Counted from the first letter of the stretch, positions 38,058 through 48,548 are shown. The stretch is DNA of 64,000 nucleotides from Erysipelatoclostridium sp. AM42-17 (GCF_003480255.1 NZ_QUIN01000006.1:17977-81976), one strand, 5' to 3'. Notes: generated by a model not told the origin, from the letters alone. Translations and numbers: made by a program.

Positions 38058-39139
38058 TGGAAAAGAATATTGCAGTCATTAAAGGAGATGGCATTGGACC
38101 TGAAATTGTAACTGAAGCAATGAAAGTCTTAGATGCTATTGGAAATAAATATCATCATCAATTTAATTATACTGAAATTTTAATGGGTGGTTGTTCTATT
38201 GATGCTTATGGGGTTCCACTTAGCGATGAAGCATTAAATATCGCTAAAAATAGTGATAGTGTTTTACTTGGAGCCATTGGGGGAAATACATCAACTTCTC
38301 CTTGGTATCAATTAGAACCTTCATTAAGACCAGAAGCAGGGTTATTAAAAATAAGAAAAGAATTAGGCTTATTTGCTAATTTAAGACCAGCTTATTTATA
38401 TGATGAACTAAAAGGGGCTTGTCCACTAAAAGAAGAATTAACTGAAGGTGGATTTGATATGATGATTATGAGAGAACTTACTGGAGGTTTATATTTTGGT
38501 AAACGTTCTACTCAAGAAGAAGATGGTCAATTAGTAGCACGTGATGCGATGAGTTATAGTGAAACTGAAATTAGAAGAATTGCTAAACGTGGTTTTGATA
38601 TTGCAATGAAAAGAAGAAAAAAAGTAACAAGTGTAGATAAAGCTAATGTTTTGGATACATCTCGTTTATGGCGTAAAGTCATAGAAGAAGTAGCTCAAGA
38701 TTATCCAGAAGTAACATATGAACATATGTTAGTTGATAATTGTGCGATGCAGTTAGTAAGAGATCCTAAACAGTTTGATGTTATTTTAACTGAAAATATG
38801 TTTGGTGATATTTTATCTGATGAAGCAAGTATGGTTACGGGATCTATCGGTATGTTATCAAGTGCTTCTTTAAGAGAAGATAAATTTGGTATGTATGAAC
38901 CTAGTCATGGTAGTGCTCCTGATATTGCAGGACAAAATATTGCTAATCCAATTGCGACTATTTTATCTGCTGCGATGATGTTACGTTATTCTTTTGATTT
39001 GGATCAAGAAGCGAAAGATATTGAAGATGCAATTGAAAAAGTATTAAAAGAAGGATATCGTACAACTGATATTATGTCTGAAGGAAAGAAATTAGTTGGT
39101 ACAAAAGAAATGGGAGACTTAATTGTAAGTCATTTATAA
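38057..39139 (+). CDS. leuB: 3-isopropylmalate dehydrogenase
   Basis: A 360-residue beta-decarboxylating dehydrogenase with [18 protein letters not shown] at the N-terminus, substrate motif [15 protein letters not shown], catalytic Tyr in [12 protein letters not shown], and the NAD loop [21 protein letters not shown]. It makes 2-oxoisocaproate from 3-isopropylmalate. Overlaps leuD; ilvD follows after 14 bases with AGGGAGG. Confidence 0.96.
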   Translation: MEKNIAVIKGDGIGPEIVTEAMKVLDAIGNKYHHQFNYTEILMGGCSIDAYGVPLSDEALNIAKNSDSVLLGAIGGNTSTSPWYQLEPSLRPEAGLLKIRKELGLFANLRPAYLYDELKGACPLKEELTEGGFDMMIMRELTGGLYFGKRSTQEEDGQLVARDAMSYSETEIRRIAKRGFDIAMKRRKKVTSVDKANVLDTSRLWRKVIEEVAQDYPEVTYEHMLVDNCAMQLVRDPKQFDVILTENMFGDILSDEASMVTGSIGMLSSASLREDKFGMYEPSHGSAPDIAGQNIANPIATILSAAMMLRYSFDLDQEAKDIEDAIEKVLKEGYRTTDIMSEGKKLVGTKEMGDLIVSHL

Positions 39140-39153
39140 AGGGAGGAACAAAG

Positions 39154-40830
39154 ATGCGTAGTGATAATGTCAAAAGTGGTGTTGAAAGAGCACCTCATCG
39201 TTCTCTATTCAATGCTTTAGGATATACTGAAGAAGAATTAGATAGACCATTAATTGGGGTAGTGAATTCATATAATGAAATTGTCCCAGGTCATATGAAC
39301 TTAGATAAAATTTGTGAAGCTGTTAAAAAAGGAATTTATTTAGCTGGTGGGGTACCAGTAGAAGTACCTGCTATTGCTGTATGTGATGGTATTGCCATGA
39401 ATCATACAGGAATGAAATATTCATTAGTAACACGTGAATTAATTGCCGATAGTACGGAATCACTAGCAATGGCTCATCAATTTGATGGAATGGTTATGAT
39501 TCCTAACTGTGATAAAAACGTTCCTGGTTTATTAATGGCAGCTGCTCGTTTAAATATTCCTACTGTTTTTGTATCTGGGGGACCTATGTTAGCTGGACGT
39601 AAGCTAGATGATAAAAAAACTTGTTTATCTTCATTATTTGAAGCGGTAGGGCAATTTAATGCTGGTAAAATGACGGAAGAAAAATTAAAAGAATTTGAAA
39701 CAAAAGCATGTCCTACTTGTGGATCATGTTCAGGAATGTATACAGCCAACTCTATGAACTGTTTAACTGAAGTATTAGGTATGGGATTAAAAGGAAACGG
39801 AACAATTCCTGCTGTATATAGTGAAAGAATTAGATTAGCTAAACATGCTGGTATGGCTGTTATGGAATGTATTAAAAAGGACATTAAACCTCGTGATATT
39901 ATGACAAAAGAAGCATTCTTAAATGCTTTAACTATTGATATGGCACTTGGATGTTCTACTAACTCAATGTTACATTTACCTGCTATTGCTCATGAAGCAG
40001 GAGTTGAATTAAACTTAGAAATCGCTAATGAAATTTCTAAGAAAACACCAAACTTATGTCATTTAGCACCAGCTGGTGATACTTTCATGGAAGATTTAAA
40101 TGATGCTGGTGGTGTTTATGCAGTGATGAATGAAATTAATAAATTAGGTTTATTACACACTGATTTAATAACTGTTACAGGTAAAACTGTAAAAGAAAAT
40201 ATTGAAGGATGTGTTAACTTAAATCCAGATATTATTAGACCAGTAGAAAATCCTTATGCACCATATGGTGGAATTGCGGTATTAAAAGGAAACTTAGCAC
40301 CAAATGGTGCTGTTGTAAAACAATCAGCAGTAGCACCAGAAATGATGGTTCATACTGGACCTGCTCGTGTTTTTGATAGTGAAGATGATGCCATTAAAGC
40401 TATTCGTGCTGGTAAGATTGTAAAAGGTGATGTTGTTGTGATTCGTTATGAAGGACCTAAAGGTGGACCTGGTATGCGTGAAATGTTATCACCAACTTCT
40501 GAAATTGCCGGTATGGGATTAGATAAAGATGTTGCTTTAATTACAGATGGTAGATTCTCTGGCGCTACACGTGGAGCATCAATTGGTCATGTTTCACCTG
40601 AAGCAGCTGCTGGTGGACCTATCGGTTTAGTTGAAGAAGGAGATATTATTGATATTAATATCTTAGAACATTCGATGAATGTACGTGTAAGTGATGAAGA
40701 ATTGGCTGCTAGAAAAGCAAAATGGCAACCAAGAGAACCAAGAATCAAAAAAGGTTATCTTGTAAGATATGCAGCATTAGTTACATCTGCTGATAAAGGA
40801 GCTATTTTACAAGCACCTGAAGAAAAATAA
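39154..40830 (+). CDS. ilvD: Dihydroxy-acid dehydratase
   Basis: A 558-residue IlvD/Edd-family Fe-S enzyme. Cys motifs [36 protein letters not shown] and [14 protein letters not shown] are present, and the C-terminal [30 protein letters not shown] block is intact. It feeds both valine and isoleucine branches. AGGGAGG precedes ATG. Confidence 0.96.
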   Translation: MRSDNVKSGVERAPHRSLFNALGYTEEELDRPLIGVVNSYNEIVPGHMNLDKICEAVKKGIYLAGGVPVEVPAIAVCDGIAMNHTGMKYSLVTRELIADSTESLAMAHQFDGMVMIPNCDKNVPGLLMAAARLNIPTVFVSGGPMLAGRKLDDKKTCLSSLFEAVGQFNAGKMTEEKLKEFETKACPTCGSCSGMYTANSMNCLTEVLGMGLKGNGTIPAVYSERIRLAKHAGMAVMECIKKDIKPRDIMTKEAFLNALTIDMALGCSTNSMLHLPAIAHEAGVELNLEIANEISKKTPNLCHLAPAGDTFMEDLNDAGGVYAVMNEINKLGLLHTDLITVTGKTVKENIEGCVNLNPDIIRPVENPYAPYGGIAVLKGNLAPNGAVVKQSAVAPEMMVHTGPARVFDSEDDAIKAIRAGKIVKGDVVVIRYEGPKGGPGMREMLSPTSEIAGMGLDKDVALITDGRFSGATRGASIGHVSPEAAAGGPIGLVEEGDIIDINILEHSMNVRVSDEELAARKAKWQPREPRIKKGYLVRYAALVTSADKGAILQAPEEK

Positions 40831-40848
40831 TAAAAGGGGGAAGAGAAT

Positions 40849-42528
40849 ATGATGTTAACAGGTTCGGAAATAATTTGTGAATGCTTAATCGAACAAGGTG
40901 TTGATACGGTGTTTGGTTATCCAGGAGGAACAATTCTAAACGTCTATGATGCTTTATATCAATATAAAGATAAAATTAATCATATTTTAACTTCGCATGA
41001 ACAAGGTGCGGCTCATGCTGCTGATGGTTATGCACGTGCAACAGGTCGAGTAGGAGTTTGTATGGCCACATCTGGACCTGGAGCAACAAATTTAGTTACT
41101 GGAATTGCAACAGCTTATATGGATTCTATTCCATTAGTGGCAATTACAGCTAACGTTGCAGTTTCTATTTTAGGTAGAGATAGTTTCCAAGAAATTGATA
41201 TCACTGGTGTGACAATGCCAATTACTAAACATAATTTTATTGTTAAGGATATTAAAGATTTAGTACCTACAATTAGAAAAGCATTCCAAATTGCTAAAGA
41301 AGGTAGACCAGGACCTGTTTTAGTAGATATTACAAAGAATGTGACTGCTGAAAAAATGGAATTTGAATCTCAAGTTCCTGAAGTCATTGAACCTAGAACT
41401 TATACTTATTCTTCAAAAGAATTAGAAAAAGTTGTAGAAATGATTAAAGAAAGTAAGAAACCATTTATCTTTGTTGGTGGTGGTGTAATTGCTTCTGGTG
41501 CAAGCAATGAACTTAAAGAGTTTGCTGAAAAGATTGATGCACCGGTTACAGATTCTTTAATGGGAAAAGGTGCTTTTGATAATACGAGACCACGTTATAC
41601 AGGAATGCTTGGAATGCATGGAACGAAAGCAAGTAACTTTGGAGTCAGTCAATGTGACTTATTAATTGTTATTGGAGCACGTTTTTCGGATCGTGTTACT
41701 GGTAATACAGCAACATTTGCTAAAGATGCTAAAATTATTCATATTGATATTGATACTGCAGAAATTAATAAGAATATTATTGTTGATTTAGGTGTTGTTG
41801 GTGATGCTAAAATGATTCTTAAAGAATTAAATCATATGATTGAACGTCAAAGTCATCCTCAATGGTTAAAAGAAATTCGTGATTTAAAAGAAAGATATCC
41901 ATTAAGTTATGATCAAACTGAATTGACTGGACCTTATGTTATTGAACAAATCGATTATCTAACAAATAGTGATGCTATTATTTGTACTGATGTTGGTCAA
42001 CATCAAATGTGGGCAGCGCAATATTATCACTACCGTCATCCACGTCAACTTATTACTTCGGGTGGTGCTGGAACAATGGGATTTGGTTTAGGTGCTGCAA
42101 TTGGTGCTAAATATGGTCAACCTCATAAATATGTTTTCAATATTGCTGGTGATGGATGCTTTAGAATGAATATGAATGAATTAGCTACAGCAAGTCGTTA
42201 TAATGTTCCAATTATTCAAGTTGTTATCAATAATCATGTTCTTGGAATGGTAAGACAATGGCAAACTTTATTCTATGGTGAAAGATACAGTAATACTATT
42301 TTAGAAGATAAAGTTGATTTCTGTAAAGTTGCTGAAGGATTAGGTTGTAAAGCTATTAAAGTGACAACTAAGGAACAAGTTGCACCTGCAATCAAAGAGG
42401 CAATGGAATATGAAGGACCGGTTTTAATTGAAGTTGTAATTGGAAAAGATGACAAAGTATTCCCTATGGTTGCACCTGGTTCTGCAATCTCATCAGCTTT
42501 TGATGAAACAGATTTAAAAAATAAATAA
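40849..42528 (+). CDS. ilvB: Acetolactate synthase large subunit
   Basis: A 559-residue thiamine-diphosphate enzyme. N-terminal VFGYPGGTILNVYDAL with catalytic Glu in SHEQGAAHAADGYARATG, and ThDP-binding NIAGDGCFRMNMNELATASRYNVPI are visible, with FAD-domain region between. It completes leuA-ilvN-ilvC-leuCDB-ilvD-ilvB, so the transcript encodes valine and leucine synthesis and much of isoleucine. ilvA and ilvE are not here. Start ATG 40849 with the next codon also ATG. Confidence 0.95.
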   Translation: MMLTGSEIICECLIEQGVDTVFGYPGGTILNVYDALYQYKDKINHILTSHEQGAAHAADGYARATGRVGVCMATSGPGATNLVTGIATAYMDSIPLVAITANVAVSILGRDSFQEIDITGVTMPITKHNFIVKDIKDLVPTIRKAFQIAKEGRPGPVLVDITKNVTAEKMEFESQVPEVIEPRTYTYSSKELEKVVEMIKESKKPFIFVGGGVIASGASNELKEFAEKIDAPVTDSLMGKGAFDNTRPRYTGMLGMHGTKASNFGVSQCDLLIVIGARFSDRVTGNTATFAKDAKIIHIDIDTAEINKNIIVDLGVVGDAKMILKELNHMIERQSHPQWLKEIRDLKERYPLSYDQTELTGPYVIEQIDYLTNSDAIICTDVGQHQMWAAQYYHYRHPRQLITSGGAGTMGFGLGAAIGAKYGQPHKYVFNIAGDGCFRMNMNELATASRYNVPIIQVVINNHVLGMVRQWQTLFYGERYSNTILEDKVDFCKVAEGLGCKAIKVTTKEQVAPAIKEAMEYEGPVLIEVVIGKDDKVFPMVAPGSAISSAFDETDLKNK

Positions 42529-42532
42529 TACT

Positions 42533-42569
42533 AAAAGAGGGTATCATTTAAAATGATATTCTCTTTTTT
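42533..42569 (+). terminator. Terminator of the branched-chain operon
   Basis: Long stem around AAAAGAGGGTATCATTT / AAATGATATTCTCTTTT and T tract. Confidence 0.85.
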
Positions 42570-42579
42570 ATTTTTAGGG

Positions 42580-42607
42580 TTGTAAATTGTTTTGAAGTGA
42601 GTACAAT
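42580..42607 (+). promoter_or_regulatory. Possible promoter of the first YitT gene
   Basis: TTGTAA (42580-42585), 16-bp spacer, TACAAT (42602-42607). Confidence 0.45.
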
Positions 42608-42632
42608 ATAGTATGTTTTTAGGGAGAAAATT

Positions 42633-43490
42633 ATGAAATTACTAACGAAAAGAAATTTAAAATCAGCAGGATGTGTGATTGTTTCTGCACTTATGATGGC
42701 TATGGCAACCAAGACATTTGTTAGACCGGCACATTTATTATCGGGTGGATTTATGGGAATTGCGATTCTTATAGATATGATAGGTGAATTAGTACATGTA
42801 TCTATACCAACTTCAGTAGGTTTATTATGCTTAAATATTCCAGTGGCATTATTTTGTGCTAATAAGATATCTAAGCGATTTGTCTTTTTTTCTATGATGC
42901 AAGTTTTTTTAACTTCATTCTTTTTGCAAATCGTTCCAGCATTTCCGTTATTTGATGAAGAAATATTGAATGTTATTTTTGGTGGTTTTATTTGGGGCAT
43001 CAGTATCACAGTTGCGTTAAAAGGCGATGCTTCAAGTGGTGGTACCGATTATATTGCTTTATATGTTTCCAATAAAAGCGGTAAAGAAATTTGGATGCAG
43101 GTCTTTGTGTTTAATGCATGTTTACTTGCTATATTTGGTTATTTGTTTGGTTTTGATAAAGCAGGATACTCCATTTTGTTTCAGTTTTTATCAACACGTA
43201 CTATTTCTAACTTTCATAACCGCTACAAACAAGTTATGTTACATATTTATACCCAACATAAAGATCCCATACTGGATGCTTATATCATGAATTTCCATCA
43301 TGGAATTACTGCTTTAGATGGCTTTGGTGGTTATTCAAGGGAACCTGTTAGTTTGCTTACAGCGATTGTATCAAGTTACGAAGTAGGGGATGTGATTGAA
43401 TTACTACAAAAAATAGACCCTCAAGTTATTGTCAATGTGACGAAAACAGAAAACTATGTTGGTCGTTTCTATAATAAACCATTAGATTAA
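42633..43490 (+). CDS. YitT family membrane protein (DUF161/DUF2179)
   Basis: A 285-residue protein with four to five N-terminal hydrophobic segments, the conserved GDASSGGTDYIALYVSNKSG loop and a soluble C-terminal DUF2179 domain (HHGITALDGFGGYSREPVSLLTAIVSSYE). The family is widespread in Firmicutes without a settled function. A second member lies 44226-45068 on the other side of a Crp/Fnr regulator. Ends at a bidirectional terminator. Confidence 0.85.
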   Translation: MKLLTKRNLKSAGCVIVSALMMAMATKTFVRPAHLLSGGFMGIAILIDMIGELVHVSIPTSVGLLCLNIPVALFCANKISKRFVFFSMMQVFLTSFFLQIVPAFPLFDEEILNVIFGGFIWGISITVALKGDASSGGTDYIALYVSNKSGKEIWMQVFVFNACLLAIFGYLFGFDKAGYSILFQFLSTRTISNFHNRYKQVMLHIYTQHKDPILDAYIMNFHHGITALDGFGGYSREPVSLLTAIVSSYEVGDVIELLQKIDPQVIVNVTKTENYVGRFYNKPLD

Positions 43491-43532
43491 AAAGCATTAG
43501 CGATCCTCTATGAGGTTCACTAATGCTTTTTT
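43489..43532. terminator. Bidirectional terminator between yitT-like and crp-like genes
   Basis: AAAAAGCATTAG / CTAATGCTTTTT with an intervening 19-base region; A and T tracts flank both ends. Confidence 0.75.
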
Positions 43533-44150
43533 ATTCACTACTTTTATTTTACGATATGAATTTTTTATATAACCCTTTTGATCAAATTCCTTAAGTATTT
43601 TAGAAACAGTTACTCTTGCTAGACCAACACTATTAGCGATATCTTCGTGAGTGTAAGGTATGGTAGAATTAAGAATTCCCTTTTCAATGTTATCCTTTTG
43701 TGTAAGTTCAAGCAGGAATGCAGCAACTTTTTCATAGCGATTATAACTGTATGCTCTTTTGATTGCGTTTGTTAGGTAATTGCAGGTATCAGTCATGATT
43801 TGCAACAAAGATATTGTCAGTTCTTGAGATTCATGCAAGTAAGGATAAAATTGGTTAAGTTTGCATTTTATTAATTGAACTTCATTAATAGCCTCTACAG
43901 TAGTGGGTCTAGAAGAACATTGGATAAAAGATGAGTCACCAAAAATTCTTCCTTTATCTAAAACATCAATTGTGATGTCATCACCTTGGCTTGTTAGAGT
44001 ATAAACGCGGACTCTTCCTTTTAAAATTAAAAAAAGTTCATGAGATTGATCTTCTTGAAGATAAATGAGTTCTTTAGGATGATATGTTACTTGGGTACCG
44101 GCTTTTTTGAAATATGTAAATAGTTTTTCATCAAGTTTCATTTTTTTCAC
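43497..44150 (-). CDS. Crp/Fnr family transcriptional regulator
   Basis: A 217-residue protein with an N-terminal cyclic-nucleotide-fold domain (LILKGRVRVYTLTSQGDDITIDVLDKGRIFGDSSFI) and a C-terminal HTH (TIPYTHEDIANSVGLARVTVSKILKEFDQKGYIKN). There is no N-terminal Cys cluster, so it is not an Fe-S FNR sensor. A perfect palindrome in the divergent promoter region (44161-44184) is the natural binding site. The ligand is unknown. Confidence 0.88.
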   Translation of the reverse strand: MKKMKLDEKLFTYFKKAGTQVTYHPKELIYLQEDQSHELFLILKGRVRVYTLTSQGDDITIDVLDKGRIFGDSSFIQCSSRPTTVEAINEVQLIKCKLNQFYPYLHESQELTISLLQIMTDTCNYLTNAIKRAYSYNRYEKVAAFLLELTQKDNIEKGILNSTIPYTHEDIANSVGLARVTVSKILKEFDQKGYIKNSYRKIKVVNKKALVNLIEDR

Positions 44151-44160
44151 TTCCTTGCTT

Positions 44161-44184
44161 AAATTGTAACATAGGTTACAATTT
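44161..44184. promoter_or_regulatory. Perfect Crp/Fnr-type palindrome between divergent genes
   Basis: AAATTGTAAC (44161-44170) and GTTACAATTT (44175-44184) are perfect 10-bp arms with a 4-bp spacer, the geometry of Crp/Fnr sites. It sits 11 bp before the regulator start and 42 bp before the yitT-like start. Confidence 0.7.
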
Positions 44185-44225
44185 TACGAAAGATAAAGTG
44201 TTAAAGTCATAAGCGAGGTGAGAGT

Positions 44226-45068
44226 ATGAGAGAAAGATTAATGAAATTGATGATGATTATTTTTGGAAATGTCATGATTGCTTTTGCAGTAGCAGTTTTG
44301 TTGTTGGATAACCATATTATTGCTGGTGGGGTATCAGGAATAGGTGTCGTGATGAATCATTATATGTATTTGCCAGTTTCAATAACAGTAGGTGTGGTTA
44401 ATGTCATTTTATTTGTTTTAGGTTGGGTTGTAATGGATAAGGAATTTGTTATGAAGTCTTTATTATCATCTATTGTTTTCCCTGTTATGTTAGGTTTTTT
44501 TCAAAATAATCCTATGTTTAAACATGTACTTGATGATCCTTTACTTGCGGCTGTGCTTGCAGGATGTTTAATAGGTATAGGAATTGGTCTTGTTATTCGT
44601 TCAGGTGGCTCTACTGGTGGAATTGATATTATTGCTTTATGTGTGAATAAAAAGACCAACGCACCTACACATATCGTGATGAATTTTATAGATTTAACAA
44701 TCTTGTTATTACAAATGAGTTTCCATGATATAACACATGTGACGTATGGAATTGTAACAGTTGTTTTAACGGCTTTTATGATGAATAAGACATTATCAAA
44801 TGGACGTCAATTAGCACAATTAATGGTTATTTCAGATGCGTATGAACAAATGAAACAAGTCATTTTAAATCAAGGTGATGCAGGACTAACATTTATTGAA
44901 ACTGAAAAGGGATATAGTGGTGAAAAGTCTAAACTTATTTTAACGGTAGTTCCTTATGATAAGTTACCGATGTTAAAACAAATGATTAAACATATTGATC
45001 AACATGCTTTTATTGTTGTCAGTCATGTTGATGAAGTGGGTGGACGTGGCTTTTCTTTAGAAAGATGA
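44226..45068 (+). CDS. YitT family membrane protein (DUF161/DUF2179), second copy
   Basis: A 280-residue membrane protein with hydrophobic segments, the conserved RSGGSTGGIDIIALCVNKKTN loop and a C-terminal DUF2179 domain (GDAGLTFIETEKGYSGEKSKLILTVV). It is divergent from the Crp/Fnr gene across its palindrome, suggesting direct control. It overlaps the convergent rhodanese end by 12 bases. Only distantly similar to the first copy. Confidence 0.85.
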   Translation: MRERLMKLMMIIFGNVMIAFAVAVLLLDNHIIAGGVSGIGVVMNHYMYLPVSITVGVVNVILFVLGWVVMDKEFVMKSLLSSIVFPVMLGFFQNNPMFKHVLDDPLLAAVLAGCLIGIGIGLVIRSGGSTGGIDIIALCVNKKTNAPTHIVMNFIDLTILLLQMSFHDITHVTYGIVTVVLTAFMMNKTLSNGRQLAQLMVISDAYEQMKQVILNQGDAGLTFIETEKGYSGEKSKLILTVVPYDKLPMLKQMIKHIDQHAFIVVSHVDEVGGRGFSLER

Positions 45069-45371
45069 GTGTCGCTTTAATTCATATTGAATAGTATAGA
45101 AACCACCTTCAACGCTATAGGCATGATAGCCTAATTGATTGAGTGATTGGGCGAGTTTTAAAGAACGATGACCAGTATAACAAAGTAAAATAATGGGTAT
45201 TTGTTTGGATAATTGGGGAATATGCTCGTTAAATGAATCAAAAGGAATATTGATAAAAGGAGAAAGATGAAGTTTGTTAAATTCATAGGGATCTCTTAAA
45301 TCAATAAACTGATATTTTTTGGTTAAAAGAGTAGATAAAAATTGGGCTTGAATAATGGGTTTAGAATTCAT
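45057..45371 (-). CDS. Single-domain rhodanese
   Basis: A 104-residue rhodanese domain: FIDLRDPYEFNKLHLSPFINIPFDSF and active-site loop LLCYTGHRS with the catalytic Cys at residue 64 or so. Such proteins carry persulfide sulfur. Its stop end overlaps the yitT-like gene on the other strand by 12 bases. GAGGTGA precedes the start on the minus strand. Confidence 0.9.
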   Translation of the reverse strand: MNSKPIIQAQFLSTLLTKKYQFIDLRDPYEFNKLHLSPFINIPFDSFNEHIPQLSKQIPIILLCYTGHRSLKLAQSLNQLGYHAYSVEGGFYTIQYELKRHSSF

Positions 45372-45402
45372 GAAATCACCTCATAATATAATATGAAATT
45401 AA

Positions 45403-45431
45403 TTGAAAACAATGTGTAACAGTGATATAAT
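45403..45431 (+). promoter_or_regulatory. pgk-tpiA promoter
   Basis: -35 TTGAAA (45403-45408), 17-bp spacer, -10 TATAAT (45426-45431). Confidence 0.75.
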
Positions 45432-45455
45432 TCAGCCATGGAGGATGATTTAAAG

Positions 45456-46640
45456 ATGGATAAGAAAACTATTAAAGATATTGAAGTTGCTGGAAAAACT
45501 GTCTTAGTTCGTGTTGACTTCAATGTACCTAGAAACAAAGAAACTGGAGAAATTACAAACGACAATAGAATTGTTGCTGCTTTACCAACTCTAAAATATT
45601 TATTAGAACAAAAACCTAAAGCAATTGTATTATTCTCACATTTAGGAAAAATTAAAACTGAAGAAGACAAAGCTAAAAATGATTTAGCTGTAGTTGCTCC
45701 TAGATTATCAGAATTATTAGGAGTAAATGTTCAATTCGTTAACTGTACAAGAGGAAAAGAACTTGAAGATGCTGTAGCTAATGCTATTGATGGACAAGTT
45801 ATTTTAGTACAAAATACACGTTATGAAGCTGGAGAAACTAAAAATGATCCTGAACTTGGAAAATATTGGGCTTCATTAGGTGATGTATTTGTTGAAGATG
45901 CATTCGGATCTGTTCATAGAGCACATGCTTCTACTGCAGGAATACCTCAACATTTACCATCTGCTGCTGGTTTCTTAGTAGAAAAAGAAATCGCATATAT
46001 CGGAAAAGCTGTAAGCAATCCTGAAAGACCAATGGTTGCTATTTTAGGTGGAGCTAAAGTTTCTGATAAAATCTTAGTAATCGAAAACTTATTAAAAATT
46101 GCTGATAAAGTTATCGTTGGTGGAGGTATGTGCTATACTTTCGCAAAAGCTCAAGGGCATACAATTGGTAACTCTTTAGTTGAAGATGATCGTTTAGATG
46201 TAGCTAAAGATATCTTAGCTAAAGCTGGAGATAAATTAATCTTACCAGTAGATTCTGTAATCAATACTGCATTTGCTCCTGAAGGAGATATTAAAGTATG
46301 CGGTGAAGATGTACCTGATGGATACATGGGATTAGATATCGGACCTAAATCAGTAGAAAATATTAAAGCTGCTTTAGCTGGTGCTAAAACTGTTGTATGG
46401 AATGGACCAATGGGTGTATTTGAAATGGAACCATTCGCAAAAGGAACAATCGCTGTATGTGAAGCATTAGCAGAATTAGAAGATGCTAATACTATTATCG
46501 GTGGTGGAGATAGTGCTGCTGCTGTTATGCAACTTGGATTCGCAGATAAAGTTTCTCACATCTCAACAGGTGGTGGAGCTTCATTAGAATATATGGAAGG
46601 TAAAACTCTTCCAGGTATTGCTGCTATTGATGACAAATAA
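45456..46640 (+). CDS. pgk: Phosphoglycerate kinase
   Basis: A 394-residue glycolytic kinase producing ATP from 1,3-bisphosphoglycerate. N-terminal [10 protein letters not shown], the hinge and substrate residues ([19 protein letters not shown]) and the nucleotide region ([46 protein letters not shown]) are intact. ATG 45456 follows GGAGG with 11-base spacing; in-frame ATG 45438 precedes that site and is unlikely to be used. tpiA follows after 19 bases. Confidence 0.97.
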   Translation: MDKKTIKDIEVAGKTVLVRVDFNVPRNKETGEITNDNRIVAALPTLKYLLEQKPKAIVLFSHLGKIKTEEDKAKNDLAVVAPRLSELLGVNVQFVNCTRGKELEDAVANAIDGQVILVQNTRYEAGETKNDPELGKYWASLGDVFVEDAFGSVHRAHASTAGIPQHLPSAAGFLVEKEIAYIGKAVSNPERPMVAILGGAKVSDKILVIENLLKIADKVIVGGGMCYTFAKAQGHTIGNSLVEDDRLDVAKDILAKAGDKLILPVDSVINTAFAPEGDIKVCGEDVPDGYMGLDIGPKSVENIKAALAGAKTVVWNGPMGVFEMEPFAKGTIAVCEALAELEDANTIIGGGDSAAAVMQLGFADKVSHISTGGGASLEYMEGKTLPGIAAIDDK

Positions 46641-46659
46641 TAAGGGAGATAAAGAAGTC

Positions 46660-47403
46660 ATGAGAAAACCAATTATCGTAGGAAACTGGAAAATGAATAA
46701 AACAATCGCTGATACTAAAGCGTTTGTTGAAGCAGTTGATGCAAAAGTTTCAGCATCTGCTGATTGGGGTATTGCTACTCCATACTTATCATTACAAACT
46801 GCAAAAGCAGGAGCTAAAAACTTAATTGTTGCTGCTGAAAACTGCCATTTCAAAGATAGCGGAGCTTTCACTGGTGAAGTATCTGTAGAAATGTTAAAAG
46901 AAATCGGAGTTGAATGGGTTATCTTAGGTCACTCTGAAAGAAGACAATATTTTGGTGAAACTGATGAAACAGTTAACGCTAAAATGTTACAAGTATTAAA
47001 AAATGATATGACACCTATCGTTTGTGTTGGTGAAACATTAGAACAATATGAAGCTGGAACAACTAAAGATGTTGTTAAAACTCAAGTTGTTGGTGCATTC
47101 AAAGATGTATGTCCAAATTGTGCTTCAAGAACTGTTATTGCTTATGAACCAGTATGGGCAATTGGAACAGGTAAAACTGCTACTAATGAAATTGCTCAAG
47201 ATGTTTGTGGATATATTAGAACAGTTGTTGCTGAATTATATGGACAAGAGGTTGCTGATAAAGTAAGAATCCAATATGGTGGATCAGTTAAACCTGAAGG
47301 ATTAAAAGCTTTATTAGAACAACCTGATATTGATGGAGCATTAGTTGGTGGAGCTTCATTACAACCAGAATCATATTTAGCAATGGTTCAAAATTTAGGA
47401 TAA
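46660..47403 (+). CDS. tpiA: Triosephosphate isomerase
   Basis: A 247-residue TIM barrel. NWKMNKT (Asn/Lys active-site residues), the catalytic His in VILGHSERRQYF and Glu in AYEPVWAIGTGKTA are present, with the phosphate loop YGGSVKPE and GALVGGASL. The start is ATG 46660 with AAGGGAG upstream. It shares the pgk transcript and ends at a strong terminator. Confidence 0.97.
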   Translation: MRKPIIVGNWKMNKTIADTKAFVEAVDAKVSASADWGIATPYLSLQTAKAGAKNLIVAAENCHFKDSGAFTGEVSVEMLKEIGVEWVILGHSERRQYFGETDETVNAKMLQVLKNDMTPIVCVGETLEQYEAGTTKDVVKTQVVGAFKDVCPNCASRTVIAYEPVWAIGTGKTATNEIAQDVCGYIRTVVAELYGQEVADKVRIQYGGSVKPEGLKALLEQPDIDGALVGGASLQPESYLAMVQNLG

Positions 47404-47424
47404 TAAATAAAGAATAAAATATAT

Positions 47425-47462
47425 AAAGTCCCAAAAGTTTAATTACTTCTGGGACTTTTTTT
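47425..47462. terminator. Terminator after tpiA
   Basis: AAAGTCCC / GGGACTTT closing a stem of about 14 bp, with T tract; overlaps the stop of the convergent gene. Confidence 0.8.
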
Positions 47463-48333
47463 ATATGATATTAACAGCGATAACCTTATTGTTTTTTAAC
47501 TTAAGATATTGATTAGTCTGTTGCTGATTATAGAGTTCTATGGCTTTATAAGCATAATTTCGTGCAAGAATACGATCGTAAGCATTGGGCATACCTCCTC
47601 GATAGAGAAATGTTATATCATTGTATCTTACTTCAAACTGAGTTTTACTTTCAATAAAGTTTTTTAATTGTTCACCTTGATTAAAATTTGATGATAATAA
47701 AATCATTGCATTATTTGATGTATCATAACAAACTTGTAATTTGTTGAGTAATTTTTGAGGGTGTGATAAAGAATGGTTATCCACATAAAGAGCATCCATG
47801 CTAGAGCAAACATCTTTAATCAGTTTATTATTTGAACATCCCTCAATTTTAATGATGGTACATTTTTGATGGGAACTTGATGTGTCATAGAGTTTGTCTA
47901 GCATATTGACAAGGGTATCAAGGGCACTACTGTACCCTACTGAATAGTCATTGTCTAAAGTGCAAGGAATAACAATACAATGAATACCTTTATTAATTAG
48001 TTTTCTAGCGATGTTATAACTACCATGACCGCCGATGACAAATAGACAGTCAAATTGATTTTGATAATAGTGATTGATGACTTGTTCAAGATATTCTTGA
48101 TTAATGAAATCACGGGGATCACCGGTATGAAGAATAGTACCACCTTGATTCATAATACTTAAATAATTTTGATATTCTAGTTTTATAATCTGATTTGTCA
48201 TTAAACCATTAAATCCATCTAAAATACCATATGATTCAATATGATTGTTATAACATGATTTTAATAGATGATAGATAATCGTATTCATGCCGGCACTAAC
48301 ACGGCTAGATGATAAGATAGCTATTTTTTTCAT
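47461..48333 (-). CDS. Phosphofructokinase-like protein with altered active site
   Basis: A 290-residue homologue of ATP-dependent PfkA, shorter than the usual 319 or so residues. The TLDND segment falls at residues 125-129, keeping the catalytic Asp127 in standard numbering. Elsewhere key sites are changed: the nucleotide loop GGDAPGMN reads SSRVSAGMN, Mg/ATP residue Asp103 is His (GGHGS), the MGR of VEVMGR is EGC (164-166), and the HIQRGG motif is FLYRGGMP. It may be a regulatory or inactive paralog. It is convergent with pgk-tpiA. A weak or repurposed kinase cannot be excluded. Confidence 0.75.
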   Translation of the reverse strand: MKKIAILSSSRVSAGMNTIIYHLLKSCYNNHIESYGILDGFNGLMTNQIIKLEYQNYLSIMNQGGTILHTGDPRDFINQEYLEQVINHYYQNQFDCLFVIGGHGSYNIARKLINKGIHCIVIPCTLDNDYSVGYSSALDTLVNMLDKLYDTSSSHQKCTIIKIEGCSNNKLIKDVCSSMDALYVDNHSLSHPQKLLNKLQVCYDTSNNAMILLSSNFNQGEQLKNFIESKTQFEVRYNDITFLYRGGMPNAYDRILARNYAYKAIELYNQQQTNQYLKLKNNKVIAVNII

Positions 48334-48412
48334 AAATTCACCTCTCGTTTTTTTATATTATAGCGATGAATGAATAAAGAGGAAAGAAGAATAAAAAAAT
48401 TATAAAAAAATG

Positions 48413-48440
48413 TTGCATTTATCGAATAATATTGTATAAT
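48413..48440 (+). promoter_or_regulatory. rplK promoter
   Basis: -35 TTGCAT (48413-48418), 16-bp spacer, -10 TATAAT (48435-48440). The 5' leader that follows is about 100 nt and has GTGGAAGGA at 48483-48491. Confidence 0.75.
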
Positions 48441-48548
48441 GTTTTAGCGACGCAGTATATTACTGTGTTTATGTTACTGAGCGTGGAAGGACTTGACGCT
48501 GTCTGTTTGACCACAGCACGGACAAAATTTTATAAGGAGGAATGTCAC

